Positions 1-11,800 of a stretch of 64,000 bases of DNA are shown here, one piece after another. Below the pieces are notes generated by a model. That model made no database searches, was not told where the DNA came from, and worked only from the letters and a program-made list of their open reading frames with translations. A program made the translations under genes and the position numbers. The stretch's first letter is position 1; each line of letters begins with the position of its first letter. The DNA comes from Rutidosis leptorrhynchoides (lineage: Eukaryota > Streptophyta > Magnoliopsida > Asterales > Asteraceae): positions 35,800,501 through 35,864,500 of the forward strand of contig NC_092335.1 of the NCBI RefSeq assembly GCF_046630445.1, read 5' to 3'.

Positions 1-659
1 AAGTTAATCCTTTTAACTTAACTCTAATAACACTTATTTATATGTATTATTATGTGATATTAATATAAGAACTTATAATTTTACATATGAAGAACACCTT
101 GAAACTTAACATATATCGTTTAATCTCAATTCGGTAAAAAGCGGGCTGTTTTGGGTTGGGAATTAAAAACCTATCTTAGACTTTGAGTTCGAGGCTAAGA
201 CTTTGGATATATGTTAATACATGTAAATAAGACTTCCAGTATTTTTTCATAATTTTAGTCAAAGTGGAAGTATTTTATCAAAAATCATATATTGGATGGA
301 TGGCGGGATTTTTCCAAATCTGTCCACCGACACAAAAAGAGGGTAAAGCTCTAAAAATTACAACTTGGGATGACCTTTTCGAATTGGTTTTGTAAAATTT
401 ACTTCTTAAGGAATCCATAGCAATTTGATTCACTTTACACGGAGTTGTAATGAATATTTGGCGAGCAAAACAAAATCTGCTAAAATTAACGTTGTATGGA
501 CGAAATTTATATTATAAAAACTATATTAACCATATCCTTGTTAACTTTTCCTATATCCTATATATATTTGGACATGTTATCAGTAGTATAACAAAATATT
601 ATAATCTTAGTTAATTATGTGATTGTATATATGTATAATAATATTCTTGGTATGTCCTA

Positions 660-800
660 ACACAATAAGTATACAATACGTTTTGATAAATCCTAAGAAA
701 ATATGTACACAATAAGTCTTAGTTAATTCTAAGACAATACGTATACAATACGTCTCTGGGTTGATGCAAAGACAATACGTATACAATACGTCGTGGGGTA
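660..800 (+). repeat. short tandem repeats inside the old LTR
   Basis: Three to four imperfect copies of a unit of roughly 50 bp that contains 'acaatacgtatacaatacgt' lie in a row. The block is specific to this old LTR, although A's LTRs hold a single related 'cacgtatacaatg' stretch. Confidence 0.6.
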
Positions 801-808
801 ATTCTAAG

Positions 809-809
<1 letters not shown>

Positions 810-878
<69 letters not shown>
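810..878. repeat. (AT)n microsatellite
   Basis: A pure alternating AT run of about 69 bp inside the old LTR. Short peptides read through it are not genes. Confidence 0.97.
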
Positions 879-880
<2 letters not shown>

Positions 881-1940
881 GATTATTGGACTGTTGGACT
901 TTTCGGACTATTTTGGACTACTAACAAAGGACTACTAACAATGGACTACTAACATAAAATGTTAAAAATTATTATATAAGTATTCTATGAATTTGCTTTA
1001 TTTTATTCATATGTCGTATTATTATCTGAATCGTTATTATTGTTACAGGTTCGTGAATCCAAGGACGACGGCCATATTTTTAATAAGTTGAAAACTTATT
1101 ATTAATATACTTTTACTACCGTGAGTATATAGTCCCATTTTTAAACTCTAAAATATTTTAGGATGAGAATATATGCATTTTATGTTTTACGCTATGGACA
1201 CAAGTACTAAAAACATATTCTATGTTGAGTTGTACCACTTTGCTTATTTTTCCCTAATAGCTTGGTAACTAATATTTACATGTTGTAAGAGCATGTAAGC
1301 GCGAATCCTATTGATAGATCTATCAGGTTTGACAACCCCAACCGGGCTAGTCGCTCTAGTATCGTAAACGGTTGCATAGTACTTCGTTTTTACTACACTT
1401 GGTACAGTGTAGGGAGATTTCATAATAAAGGGAATATGCTACATTAATGGTTAAGTATGGTTACCAAAGCGCTCAACAACTTATAGAATATCTTTATTGA
1501 AATGTTTGTAACTATGAAATCTTGTGGTCTATATTTATATCGATGCTAGCTTTAAACCTATATATCTCACCAACCTTTGTGTTGACTGTTTAAGCATGTT
1601 TATTCTCCGGTCCTTAAGAAAGTCTTCCGCTGTTGCATTATCTGAGCAAGCTGTGCATGGAGTCTCATGTTTTTGTTTAAATGAAGTGTTGCATCCAATA
1701 AAACTTTTGTCATGTATTATATTCGACTGTTATGTCACGTGTGTAGTATTTGGAAACCGATGTATTATGGGGATTATTTCTTAAATAATCGCCCACTTGT
1801 TTAAAACATGCATTATGTATAATAATAGTGTGCTTTTTATGAAACGAATGCAACATTTTTATAAAACGTATCATATAGAGGTCAAATACCTCTCTATGGG
1901 ACCAATGAATAACGTACCACAATATGGACGGGTCGTTTCA

Positions 1941-3017
1941 CTCTATCAAGATTAATCGTGATCGTCTATACTTTTTGGATTTGTAATTCAAAGTAACTAA
2001 TCGAGGGGTCTAAAATTGAGCATTTTTATATTATAAGAAGACTTAATAAAAAGTTTTTTGGGGGCTAGGGGCTTCTATCTCATCTACCCTATATTTCAAT
2101 ATGTGTTTCAGTACTTTTTATTTACGTGAAGATCAACGTACTTTGCAATCATTACGTGGGAGTCTATGATATTGACGACCGCTAAATAAGTTCGTTAATT
2201 TTATTTTTATCACATGTCAAACATGTGAAGGTAAAAATGTCATTTTTCACTCCTTTCTTCAAAAGAACATTGTGTTCACCTTTTTGATAAACTACTCATA
2301 AACCACTTGCAGGTTTTTTTTAATCTAATGACGTTCTTACATATAAGCTCCCATAAGTTTTCTAGTACTCTAAAATCAATTGACGTCCAACAACATGTCC
2401 TACATATAAGGCCATAAGTTTTTCATAAGCTTATAAGCATAGATTTGTTTCTTTCAATATCTGATGCGAGACTATGATTTACATCTATTAATCGATTATC
2501 TTCAACAGGTTCGGGCTGGTTAGGGATCTAAAGAATCCTTGATTCCCTATATGGGGTTTGTGTTGTGATAACTATGGTTATGATATGGTCATTAAGGGCT
2601 TAAGGCCATGTGTGATTTTGTCTTTTATAATATTCGTCAATTAAATTAAATTTCAGTTAATGTTGTAATGATATTTCAAATATTCATTTGTAGCTTTTAG
2701 GCAATGGTGAATTGGTGATATGAATTATGTCTTTTTTTTTTATCATATTGGATTAAGGCAAGTGTTTGAGTGGTAATTTTTGTGGCTGGCTAATGGGTTA
2801 TGCAAGGTGTTCCTTCACGCAGAGTTCGCACAGAGCCCATTATTCAATGAGGCCCATACAAAATAACCCAAAAATATACCACTCAAATATCAAACATACA
2901 GGATATGAGCCCTGCTTATATATCAAACATACAAACTAGGGGCCCTCTTTAAATATCAAACATACAGATTGTGGGCTATAATTATTTTATTTACATTATG
3001 CTACATTAGTAGTAGAT
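1941..3017. other. intergenic DNA with degraded repeats
   Basis: I see no gene here. A piece near 2335-2480 resembles the LTR of the TRIM at 21726-22213 (shared 'agtactctaa', 'cataagcttat' and 'gtttctttca' blocks) and is much decayed. Near 2885-2970 a short 'atatcaaacatacag' unit occurs three times about 30 bp apart. Confidence 0.6.
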
Positions 3018-3062
3018 ACTAGAAAAAGTGGCCCGTGCGATGCGGCGGGATTTTTGGATTGA
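3018..3062 (-). mobile_element. Helitron-like 3' terminus (partial)
   Basis: Read on the minus strand, the sequence has a GC-rich imperfect hairpin (CCCGCCGCATCGCACGGGC) followed about ten bases later by CTAGT, which is the classic 3' end of plant Helitrons. The 5' end (TC start) was not found, and the body would run into the region that holds the solo LTR G. A similar GC-rich hairpin without CTAGT lies near 21525. Confidence 0.45.
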
Positions 3063-3533
3063 ATATTCATATTTAATGTAGCGTTATATAGTTACAGAAT
3101 TAAAAATGTGTTACCACGGGTGTATTTGGATACACGTTATTAGTTTCTAGTGTACATAATAGTCTGCGCGTTTTTGACGACATGAAGATTGCCTAAAAAA
3201 AAGGAACGGAACCGTCGATATGATGTAGTTAGTTGAATTTATTTATTGTATGTAGCGACCTGACAAAATCATCATTGACGGTGCCATCTACTTAGGTCCC
3301 GTTACGTGGTCATAAGTCTTTAAAACGACGTTTGACCAAAATATGTCGCATTCATTTCAAATCTAAAGATGTTTCAAAGTTTACAAAGTAGTTCAACGAC
3401 TAGTTATGTTACAACGTTTTAAGTACAAATGAAACCTATGCGACACAAATTAAGTAAAGTCAAAAGACGCTCCATGTATGCATGTATACTCGACATCCAA
3501 GCAAGTATCAAAATATTGTACGGAAGCATGTAT

Positions 3534-3753
3534 TGTAGTGACCCGAACTTTTCCATGTTTATATATATTAATTGAGATTGTTATTTTACATGATTAAGTG
3601 TTTCCAACATGTTAAGCAATCAAACTTGTTAAGACTTGATTAATTGAAATAGGTTTCATATAGACAATTGACCACCCAAGTTGACCGGTGATTCACGAAC
3701 GTTAAAACTTGTAAAAACTATATGATGACATATATATGGATATATATATATAT

Positions 3754-3820
<67 letters not shown>

Positions 3821-6800
3821 ACATGATATTATGATAAGTAAACATATCATTAAGTATATTAACAATGAACTTCATATGTAAAAACAAGACTACTAACTTA
3901 ATGATTTTGAAACGAGACATATATGTAACGAATATCGTTGTAACGACATTTAATGTATATATATCATATTAAGAGATATTCATACATCATAATATCATGA
4001 TAATATAATAATTTAAAATCTCATTTGATATTATAAACATTGGGTTAACAACATTTAACAAGATCGTTAACTTAAAGGTTTCAAATCAACATTTACATGT
4101 AGCGACTAACGATGACTTAACGACTCAGTTAAAATGTATATACATGTAGTGTTTTAATATGTATTCATACACTTTTGAAAGACTTCAAGACACTTATCAA
4201 AATACTTCTACTTAACAAAAATGCTTACAATTACATCCTCGTTTAGTTTCATCAACAATTCTACTCGTATGCACCCGTATTCGTACTCGTACAATACACA
4301 GCTTTTAGATGTATGTACTATTGGTATATACACTCCAATGATCAGCTCTTAGCAGCCCATGTGAGTCACCTAACACATGTGGGAACCATCATTTGGCAAC
4401 TAGCATGAAATATCTCATAAAATTACAAAAATATGAGTAATCATTCATGACTTATTTACATGAAAACAAAATTACATATCCTTTATATCTAATCCATACA
4501 CCAACGACCAAAAACACCTACAAACACTTTCATTCTTCAATTTTCTTCATATAATTGATCTCTCTCAAGTTCTATCTTCAAGTTCTAAGTGTTCTTCATA
4601 AATTCTACAAGTTCTAGTTACATAAAATCAAGAATACTTTCAAGTTTGCTAGCTCACTTCCAATCTTGTAAGGTGATCATCCAACCTCAAGAAATCTTTG
4701 TTTCTTACAGTAGGTTATCATTCTAATATAAGGTAATAATCATATTCAAACTTTGGTTCAATTTCTATAACTATAACAATCTTATTTCAAGTGATGATCT
4801 TACTTGAATTGTTTTCGTGTCATGATTCTGCTTCAAGAACTTCGAGCCATCCAAGGATCCGTTGAAGCTAGATCCATTTTTCTCTTTTCTAGTAGGTTTA
4901 TCTAAGGAACTTAAGGTAGTAATGAAGTTCATAACATCATTCAATTCATACATATAAAGCTATCTTATTCGAAGGTTTAAACTTGTAATCACTAGAACAT
5001 AGTTTAGTTAATTCTAAACTTGTTCACAAACAAAAGTTAATCCTTCTAACTTGACTTTTAAAATCAACTAAACACATGTTCTATATCTATATGATATGCT
5101 AACTTAATGATTTAAAACCTGGAAACACAAAAAACACTGTAAAACCGAATTTACGCCGTCGTAGTAACACCGCGGGCTGTTTTGGGTTAGTTAATTAAAA
5201 ACTATGATAAAACTTTGATTTAAAAGCTATACTTCTGGAGAAATGATTTTTCTTATGAACATGAAACTATGTCCAAAAATCATGGTTAAACTCAAAGTGG
5301 AAGTATGTTTTCTAAAACGGTCATCTAGACGTCGTTCTTTCGACTGAAATGACTACCTTTACAAAAACAACTTGTAACTTATTTTTCCGACTATAAACCT
5401 ATACTTTTTCTGTTTAGATTCATAAAGTAGAGTTCAATATGAAACCATAGCAATTTGATTCACTCAAAACGGATTTAAAATGAAGAAGTTATGGGTAAAA
5501 CAAGATTGGATAATTTTTCTCATTTTAGCTACGTGAAAATTGGTAACAAATCTATTCCAACCATAACTTAATCAACTTGTATTGTATATTATGTAATCTT
5601 GAGATACCATAGACACGTATACAATGTTTCAACCTATCATGTCGACACATCTATATATATTTCGGAACAACCATAGACACTCTATTTGTGAATGTTGGAG
5701 TTAGCTATACAGGGTTGAGGTTGATTCCAAAATATATATAGTTTGAGTTGTGATCAATACTGAGATATGTATACACTGGGTCGTGGATTGATTCAAGATA
5801 ATATATATCGATTTATTTCTGTACATCTAACTGTGGACAACTAGTTATAGGTTACTAACTAGGACAGCTGACTTAATAAACTTAAAACATCAAAATGTAT
5901 TAAAAGTGTTGTAAATATATTTTGAACATACTTTGATATATATGTACATATTTGTTATAGGTTCGTGAATCGACCAGTGGCCAAGTCTTACTTCCCGACG
6001 AAGTAAAAATCTGTGAAAGTGAGTTATAGTCCCACTTTTAAAATCTAATATTTTTGGGATGAGAATACATGCAGGTTTTATAAATGATTTACAAAATAGG
6101 CACAAGTACGTGAAACTACATTCTATGGTTGAATTATTGAAATCGAATATGCCCCTTTTTATTAAGTTTGGTAATCTAAGAATTAGGGAACAGACACCCT
6201 AATTGACGCGAATCCTAAAGATAGATCTATTGGGCCTAACAAACCCCATCCAAAGTACCGGATGCTTTAGTACTTCGAAATTTATATCATATCCGAAGGG
6301 TGTCCCGGAATGATGGGGATATTCTTATATATGCATCTTGTTAATGTCGGTTACCAGGTGTTTACCATATGAATAATTTTTATCTCTATGTATGGGATGT
6401 ATATTGAAATATGAAATCTTGTGGTCTATTGTTACGATTTGATATATATAGGTTAAACCTATAACTCACCAACATTTTTGTTGACGTTTTAAGCATGTTT
6501 ATTCTCAGGTGATTATTAAGAGCTTCCGTTGTCGCATACTTAAATAAGGACGAGATTTGGAGTCCATGCTTGTATGATATTGTGTAAAAACTGCATTCAA
6601 GAAACTTATTTTGTTGTAACATATTTGTATTGTAAACCATTATGTAATGGTCGTGTGTAAACAGGATATTTTAGATTATCATTATTTGATAATCTACGTA
6701 AAGCTTTTTAAACCTTTATTGATGAAATAAAGGTTATGGTTTGTTTTAAAATGAATGTAGTCTTTGAAAAACGTCTCATATAGAGGTTAAAACCTCGCAA

Positions 6801-6851
6801 CGAAATCAATTAATATGGAACGTTTTTAATCAATAAGAACGGGACATTTCA
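3534..6851 (+). repeat. 5' LTR of element A
   Basis: Begins TGTAGTGACCCGAAC and ends GGGACATTTCA, immediately before the primer-binding site. At about 3.3 kb it is long for a plant LTR. It contains an (AT)n tract near 3741-3817, absent or short in the other copies. Short antisense reading frames near 5890-6105 and 6386-6640 recur in all copies because the LTR is conserved; I do not consider them genes. Confidence 0.92.
3735..3817. repeat. (AT)n microsatellite in LTR
   Basis: An alternating AT run that is much longer in this LTR than at the matching place in A's 3' LTR (about 13652-13665), in C and in B, showing slippage after insertion. Confidence 0.95.
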
Positions 6852-6853
6852 GT

Positions 6854-6870
6854 TGGTATCCGAGCGTTGG
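6854..6870 (+). other. primer-binding site of A
   Basis: TGGTATCCGAGCGTTGG starts two bases after the LTR end and is close to the usual complement of the 3' end of plant initiator methionine tRNA (TGGTATCAGAGC). Confidence 0.85.
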
Positions 6871-7060
6871 TCTTAGAGAACCAGAATTTTGCATTAGTGT
6901 GTCTTATCGAGTTTGTTAGGATGCATTAGTGAGTCTGGACTTCGACCGTGTTTACTTGAAAAATGATTGCTTAACAAATTTTGTTGGAAACTATATATTT
7001 TTAACATGTGAATATTATGTGATATATTAATCTCTTAACGAATTTGATATTATGTGATAG

Positions 7061-7522
7061 ATGTCTACCTCTAGAACAAGTCCCATTGACTCACCTAATA
7101 ATAATGAAGAGTCAAATGTAAATTGGAATGATTCATGGACTGATTCACAAGTTCCCGAAGAGGAACCGGAAGAAGAGTCGGAACCAGAAGAAGAATCGGA
7201 ACCGGAAGAAGAATCGGAACCGGATGAAGAAATAGAACCGGTGGGGGAAATAATAAAACGGTTAAGTAAAAGAAAATCCTTAACCAACCGACCAAGGTTA
7301 ATTATTGTCAATGGTGTTTCCGCCAAGGAAGCAAAATATTGGGAGGATTACCAATTCTCCAATGAATCGGATTCCGACGAGAATTCCGATGATGTTATAG
7401 AAATTACCCCAACTGAATTTAAAAAGGCAAAAGAAAATAATAAGGGAAAGGGCATAAAAGTAGAGAAATCTAATTCCAACCCTGATGAACTTTATATGTA
7501 TCGTCAATCCCGAAGTCCTTAA
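7061..7522 (+). CDS. acidic repeat ORF upstream of gag (element A)
   Basis: An extra reading frame between primer-binding site and gag. The product starts MSTSRTSPIDSPNNNEES, then holds a glutamate-rich tandem repeat (units such as EEPEEESE, about residues 32-62), a basic stretch (KRLSKRK) and a second acidic cluster (DESDSDEN type). No known domain is recognised. The same frame exists in B (62300-62875, minus), where it is longer, so the protein was kept as a reading frame for some time. An acidic protein followed by a basic patch could bind chromatin or other basic proteins, but that is a guess. Confidence 0.6.
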   Translation: MSTSRTSPIDSPNNNEESNVNWNDSWTDSQVPEEEPEEESEPEEESEPEEESEPDEEIEPVGEIIKRLSKRKSLTNRPRLIIVNGVSAKEAKYWEDYQFSNESDSDENSDDVIEITPTEFKKAKENNKGKGIKVEKSNSNPDELYMYRQSRSP

Positions 7523-7813
7523 GTTGTAACAATGACCCGGGAACCTCTAAACCACCAGGTTTTTCTAAACCAATGTGGAAAACGACGGCTCGTATTAGGG
7601 GAACATCATATATCCCTAGAAACTTGGCAAAACGAACCAAAACCGAAGAAGAAGAAGAAACAAGCGAGTCGGAATAAGATAGTTGTATTCGTGTGGTGTA
7701 ATATATGTAATATAGTGTGCTTATGCTTTATGATATATGTAAAAATTGCTTGTATTAATAAGTATTTTTTTATGAATCTAACTCTTATCTATTTTACAGT
7801 ATAAAAACACAAA

Positions 7814-8497
7814 ATGGATAGAAAACCCAATATTTTAAGAGACCTACCCGGAGACATGATTGATGAAATCTTGTCTAGAGTCGGTCAGAATTCTTCGGCA
7901 CAACTATTTAAGGCGAGATCAGTTTGTAAGACATTCGAAGAACGTTCCAAGAATGCCTTGGTTTATAAAAGGCTTTCGTTCGAAAGATGGGGGATATCAC
8001 ATTGAGAAATCCATAAGTTACGATGTGTTTACTTTGACGCATATATTGCGGGAAACCCAAATGCTATTTTACGCAATGGGTTAAGAAATTATTTTGACTC
8101 AATATATCCGAATATTGTACTTCGTGATTTAGAAAAAGCGGCTAACATGCAACATAAAGAAGCATGTTATGCTTACGGATTAGTAATGTTCGCTTCTCAC
8201 CAAAGTGAGAACAAGAACATCGGGCTACAACTATTAAACAAAACGTTCCCACAAGTGACGGAGTCGGTAATTGGGGTAAGAAATGAGGTTTTTAGATTGT
8301 TACGGGACTGTTGGACATTACGTAACCCTCGTCCCTTTGACGACGTTACAACACGCTGTCTTATCAACGGCCATAACGGTTATGTTCCACAAGACCAAGG
8401 ATGGGAAGTAGTCCTAGTAAAACCAGAATGCATGACTTGTTTCTGGACGTATGAATTACGTGTCTTTATTGCCTTTGCTGAACGACTTGTGTACTAG
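7814..8497 (+). pseudogene. captured F-box/Sel1-like ORF inside element A (broken)
   Basis: The N-terminal part has a clear F-box signature: LPGDMIDEILSRVG followed by LFKARSVCKTF and LVYKRLSFERW. The rest matches the layout of plant F-box proteins of the At2g35280/At1g67623 type as I remember them: a GL..YF segment, a Sel1-like repeat (about LEKAANMQHKEACYAYGLVMF) and a Cys-containing tail (CMTCFW). Such proteins normally act as substrate adaptors of SCF ubiquitin ligases. It sits between the primer-binding site and gag, just after a pyrimidine-rich tract ending in AG (about 7782-7800) that looks like a 3' splice site. The frame is broken here and in B. Its presence in both copies means it was part of the element before they spread. 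Confidence 0.65.
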
Positions 8498-8685
8498 CTA
8501 GAATTATCTTTACAACTATCTTGTATCAAAGTTATTGTGTGCTATATTTCATGCTTTATGTAAAATAAGCGGTATTGTAAGTTTGTAAAATATTGTATAA
8601 AAGTTTGAACGCGAAATATTATTATAATCAGTTTTTCATATAGAATTGTAGTAGTTGAATTGTATATTAGCTACTAAGTATGAAC

Positions 8686-8706
8686 TTAACGGGTAGGTAC
8701 TACCCG
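8686..8706 (+). promoter_or_regulatory. internal PPT-like motif with inverted repeat (A)
   Basis: TTAACGGGTAGGTAC (8686-8700) is identical to the 15 bases just before A's 3' LTR (13432-13446). Here it also forms the inverted repeat CGGGTAG-GTA-CTACCCG (8690-8706). It separates the extra frames from gag. B has the same pair of motifs and D has two internal related copies. Confidence 0.75.
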
Positions 8707-8838
8707 AATTTAAACTTATAAAACGCTAATATGAAGAAAAAGCTTTTATAAATGAGTTCAAATTATGCTACGGAATACTATTAACTACTCTTAATATTCT
8801 GTATGATTAACTTGTTCCATTTGACTATTTTGAAGGAA

Positions 8839-11800
8839 ATGGCACCGACTACTCGACACACCGTGAATATGAATGAAGAGGAATTCCGTACTTTTCTAGC
8901 TTCAAACATAGCCGCAGTACAGGCTGCGCTACATACCAACAATAACCTTGGATCTAGCAGTACAGGAAATCATGTAGGATGCACCTACAAAGAATTCACT
9001 TCCTGCAAACCTTTGGAATTTGATGGAACCGAAGGACCGATAGGATTGAAACGGTGGACCGAGAAGGTCGAATCGGTGTTTGCCATAAGTAAGTGTACTG
9101 AAGAGGATAAAGTGAAGTACACTACGCATACCTTCACAGGTTCTGCGTTAACATGGTGGAATACCTATCTAGAGCAAGTGGGACAAGACGATGCGTACGC
9201 ACTACCGCGGTCAGCATTCAAGCACTTGATGAACGAGAAATACCGTCCCAGAACCGAGGTCAATAAGCTCAAGACAGAACTTAGAGGGTTACGAACCTAA
9301 GGATTTGATATTACCACGTACGAAAGACGATTCACAGAATTGTGCCTATTGTGTCCGGGAGCGTTCGAAGATGAGGAAGAGAAGATCGACGCGTTTGTAA
9401 AAGGATTACCGGAAAGAATCCAAGAAGATATAAGTTCACACGAGCCCGCCTCCATACAACAGGCATGTAGAATGGCTCACAAACTAGTGAACCAGATTGA
9501 AGAAAGAATTAAAGAACAGACTGCTGAAGAGGCCAATGTGAAGCAAGTCAAAAGAAAGTGGGAGGAAAACGGTGATAAGAATCACCAATACAACAACAAC
9601 AGCAATTACAACAATAATCGCAACAATTATCCCAACAATCGCAACATCAATCGCAACTACAACAAACGGCCCAACAACAACAACAACAACAACAGCAGCA
9701 ACTACAACAATCATCCCAACAACAATAATAACCGCAACAACAACAACAATCAGAAGCAGCTATGCCAAAGGTGTGAAAAGTATCACTCGGGGTTCTGCAC
9801 CAAATTTTGCAACAAGTGTAAAAGAAATGGTCATAGCGCGGCGAAGTGTGAGGTCTACGGACCAGGGGTTAATAGAACGAAAGGAACAAATGGTGTCAGA
9901 ATGAGTAATGGCGGAGCAAGTAGTGTCGGAGCAAGTTATGCCAATGTAGTTTGTTATAAATGTGGAAAACCGGGCCACATTATTAGAATTTGCCCGAACC
10001 AGGAGAACACGAATGGACAAGGCCGCGGAAGAGTTTTCAATATTAATGCGGCAGAGGCACAGGAAGACCCGGAGCTTGTTACGGGTACGTTTCTTATTGA
10101 CAATAAATATGCTTACGTTTTATTTGATTCGGGTGCGGATAGAAGCTATATGAGTAGAGATTTTTGTGCTAAATTAAGTTGTCCATTGACGCCTTTGGAT
10201 AGTAAATTTTTACTCAAATTAGCAAATGGTAAATTAATTTCAGCAGATAATATATGTCGGAATCGAGAAATTAAACTGGTTAGCGAAACATTTAAGATTG
10301 ATTTGATACCAGTAGAGTTAGGGAGTTTTGATGTGATAATCGGTATGGACTGGTTGAAAGAAGTGAAAGCAGAGATCGTTTGTTACAAAAATGCAATTCG
10401 CATTATACGAGAAAAAGGAAAACCCTTAATGGTGTACGGAGAAAAGGGCAACACGAAGCTACATCTTATTAGTAATTTGAAGGCACAAAAACTAATAAGA
10501 AATGGTTGCTATGCTGTTCTAGCACACGTCGAGAAAGTACAAACTGAAGAAAAGAGCATCAATGATGTTCCCGTTGCAAAAGAATTTCCCGATGTATTTT
10601 CGAAAGAATTACCGAGATTACCCCCACATCGATCCGTTGAATTTCAAATAGATCTTGTACCAGGAGCTGCACCAATAGCTCGTGCTCCTTGCAGACTCGC
10701 ACCCAGCGAGATGAAAGAACTGTAAAGCCAATTACAAGAACTTTAGAGCGTGGTTTCATTCGACCAAGCACATCACCATGGGGAGCTCCTGTTTTGTTTG
10801 TCAAGAAGAAAGATGGTACATTCAGGTTGTGTATCGACTATCGAGAGTTGAACAAACTTACCATCAAGAACCGCTACCCACTACCGAGAATCGACGACTT
10901 ATTTGATCAACTACAAGGCTCATCTGTTTATTCAAAGATTGACTTACGTTCCGGGTATCATCAAATGCGGGTGAAAGAAGATGATATTCAAAAGACTGCT
11001 TTCAGAACACGTTACGGTCATTACGAGTTTATGGTCATGCCGTTTGGTTTAACTAATGCACCAGCTGTGTTCATGGACCTTATGAACCGAGTGTGTGGAC
11101 CATACCTTGACAAGTTTGTCATTGTTTTCATTGATGACATACTTATTTACTCAAAGAATGACCAAGAACACGGTGAACATTTGAGAAAGGTGTTAGAAGT
11201 ATTGAGGAAGGAAGAATTGTACGCTAAGTTTTCAAAGTGTGCATTTTGGTTGGAAGAAGTTCAATTCCTCGGTCACATAGTGAACAAAGAAGGTATTAAG
11301 GTGGATCCGGCAAAGATAGAAACTGTTGAAAAGTGGGAAACCCCGAAAACTCCGAAACACATACGCCAGTTTTTAGGACTAGCTGGTTACTACAGAAGGT
11401 TCATCCAAGACTTTTCCAGAATAGCAAAACCCTTGACTGCATTAACGCATAAAGGGAAGAAATTTGAATGGAATGATGAACAAGAGAAAGCGTTTCAGTT
11501 ATTGAAGAAAAAGCTAACTACGGCACCTATATTGTCATTGCCTGAAGGGAATGATGATTTTGTGATTTATTGTGACGCATCAAAGCAAGGTCTCGGTTGT
11601 GTATTAATGCAACGGACGAAGGTGATTGCTTATGCGTCTAGACAATTGAAGATTCACGAGCAAAATTATACGACGCATGATTTGGAATTAGGCGCGGTTG
11701 TTTTTGCATTAAAGACTTGGAGGCACTACTTATATGGGGTCAAAAGTATTATATATACCGATCACAAAAGTCTTCAACACATATTTAATCAGAAACAACT

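Larger units (their letters stand above)
1..1940 (+). repeat. 3' part of an old gypsy-type LTR
   Basis: This stretch aligns block by block, with clear divergence, to the LTRs of element A further along: the 'gcgggctgttttgggtt' block near 140, the 'ccatagcaatttgattcact' block near 415, 'ggttcgtgaatc' near 1049, the 'agtccca...ggatgagaat' block near 1121-1184, and the 'catatagaggtcaaatacct' block near 1870. It ends with a CA at 1940, as A's LTRs do, and no primer-binding site follows, so it is a solo LTR or a 3' LTR. The 5' part lies outside the window. It belongs to the same broad lineage as A, B and C but is an older, distinct family. Confidence 0.8.

Noticed and set aside
1524-1922. Small frames in the old LTR
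   Set aside because: They overlap LTR blocks shared with A and are not open in the other copies. No sign of a gene.
5890-6105. Antisense frame of about 71-87 residues (MCLFCKSFIKPACILIPKI) repeated in every A/B/C LTR
   Set aside because: It recurs only because the LTR is conserved. It overlaps the conserved LTR block, has no domain and its end varies between copies. A second antisense frame (6386-6640 and equivalents) is rejected for the same reason.
9484-9714. Frames rich in Val or Thr opposite or beside gag (also 60240-60603)
   Set aside because: Shadows of the AAC/CAA triplet stretch of gag in other frames.
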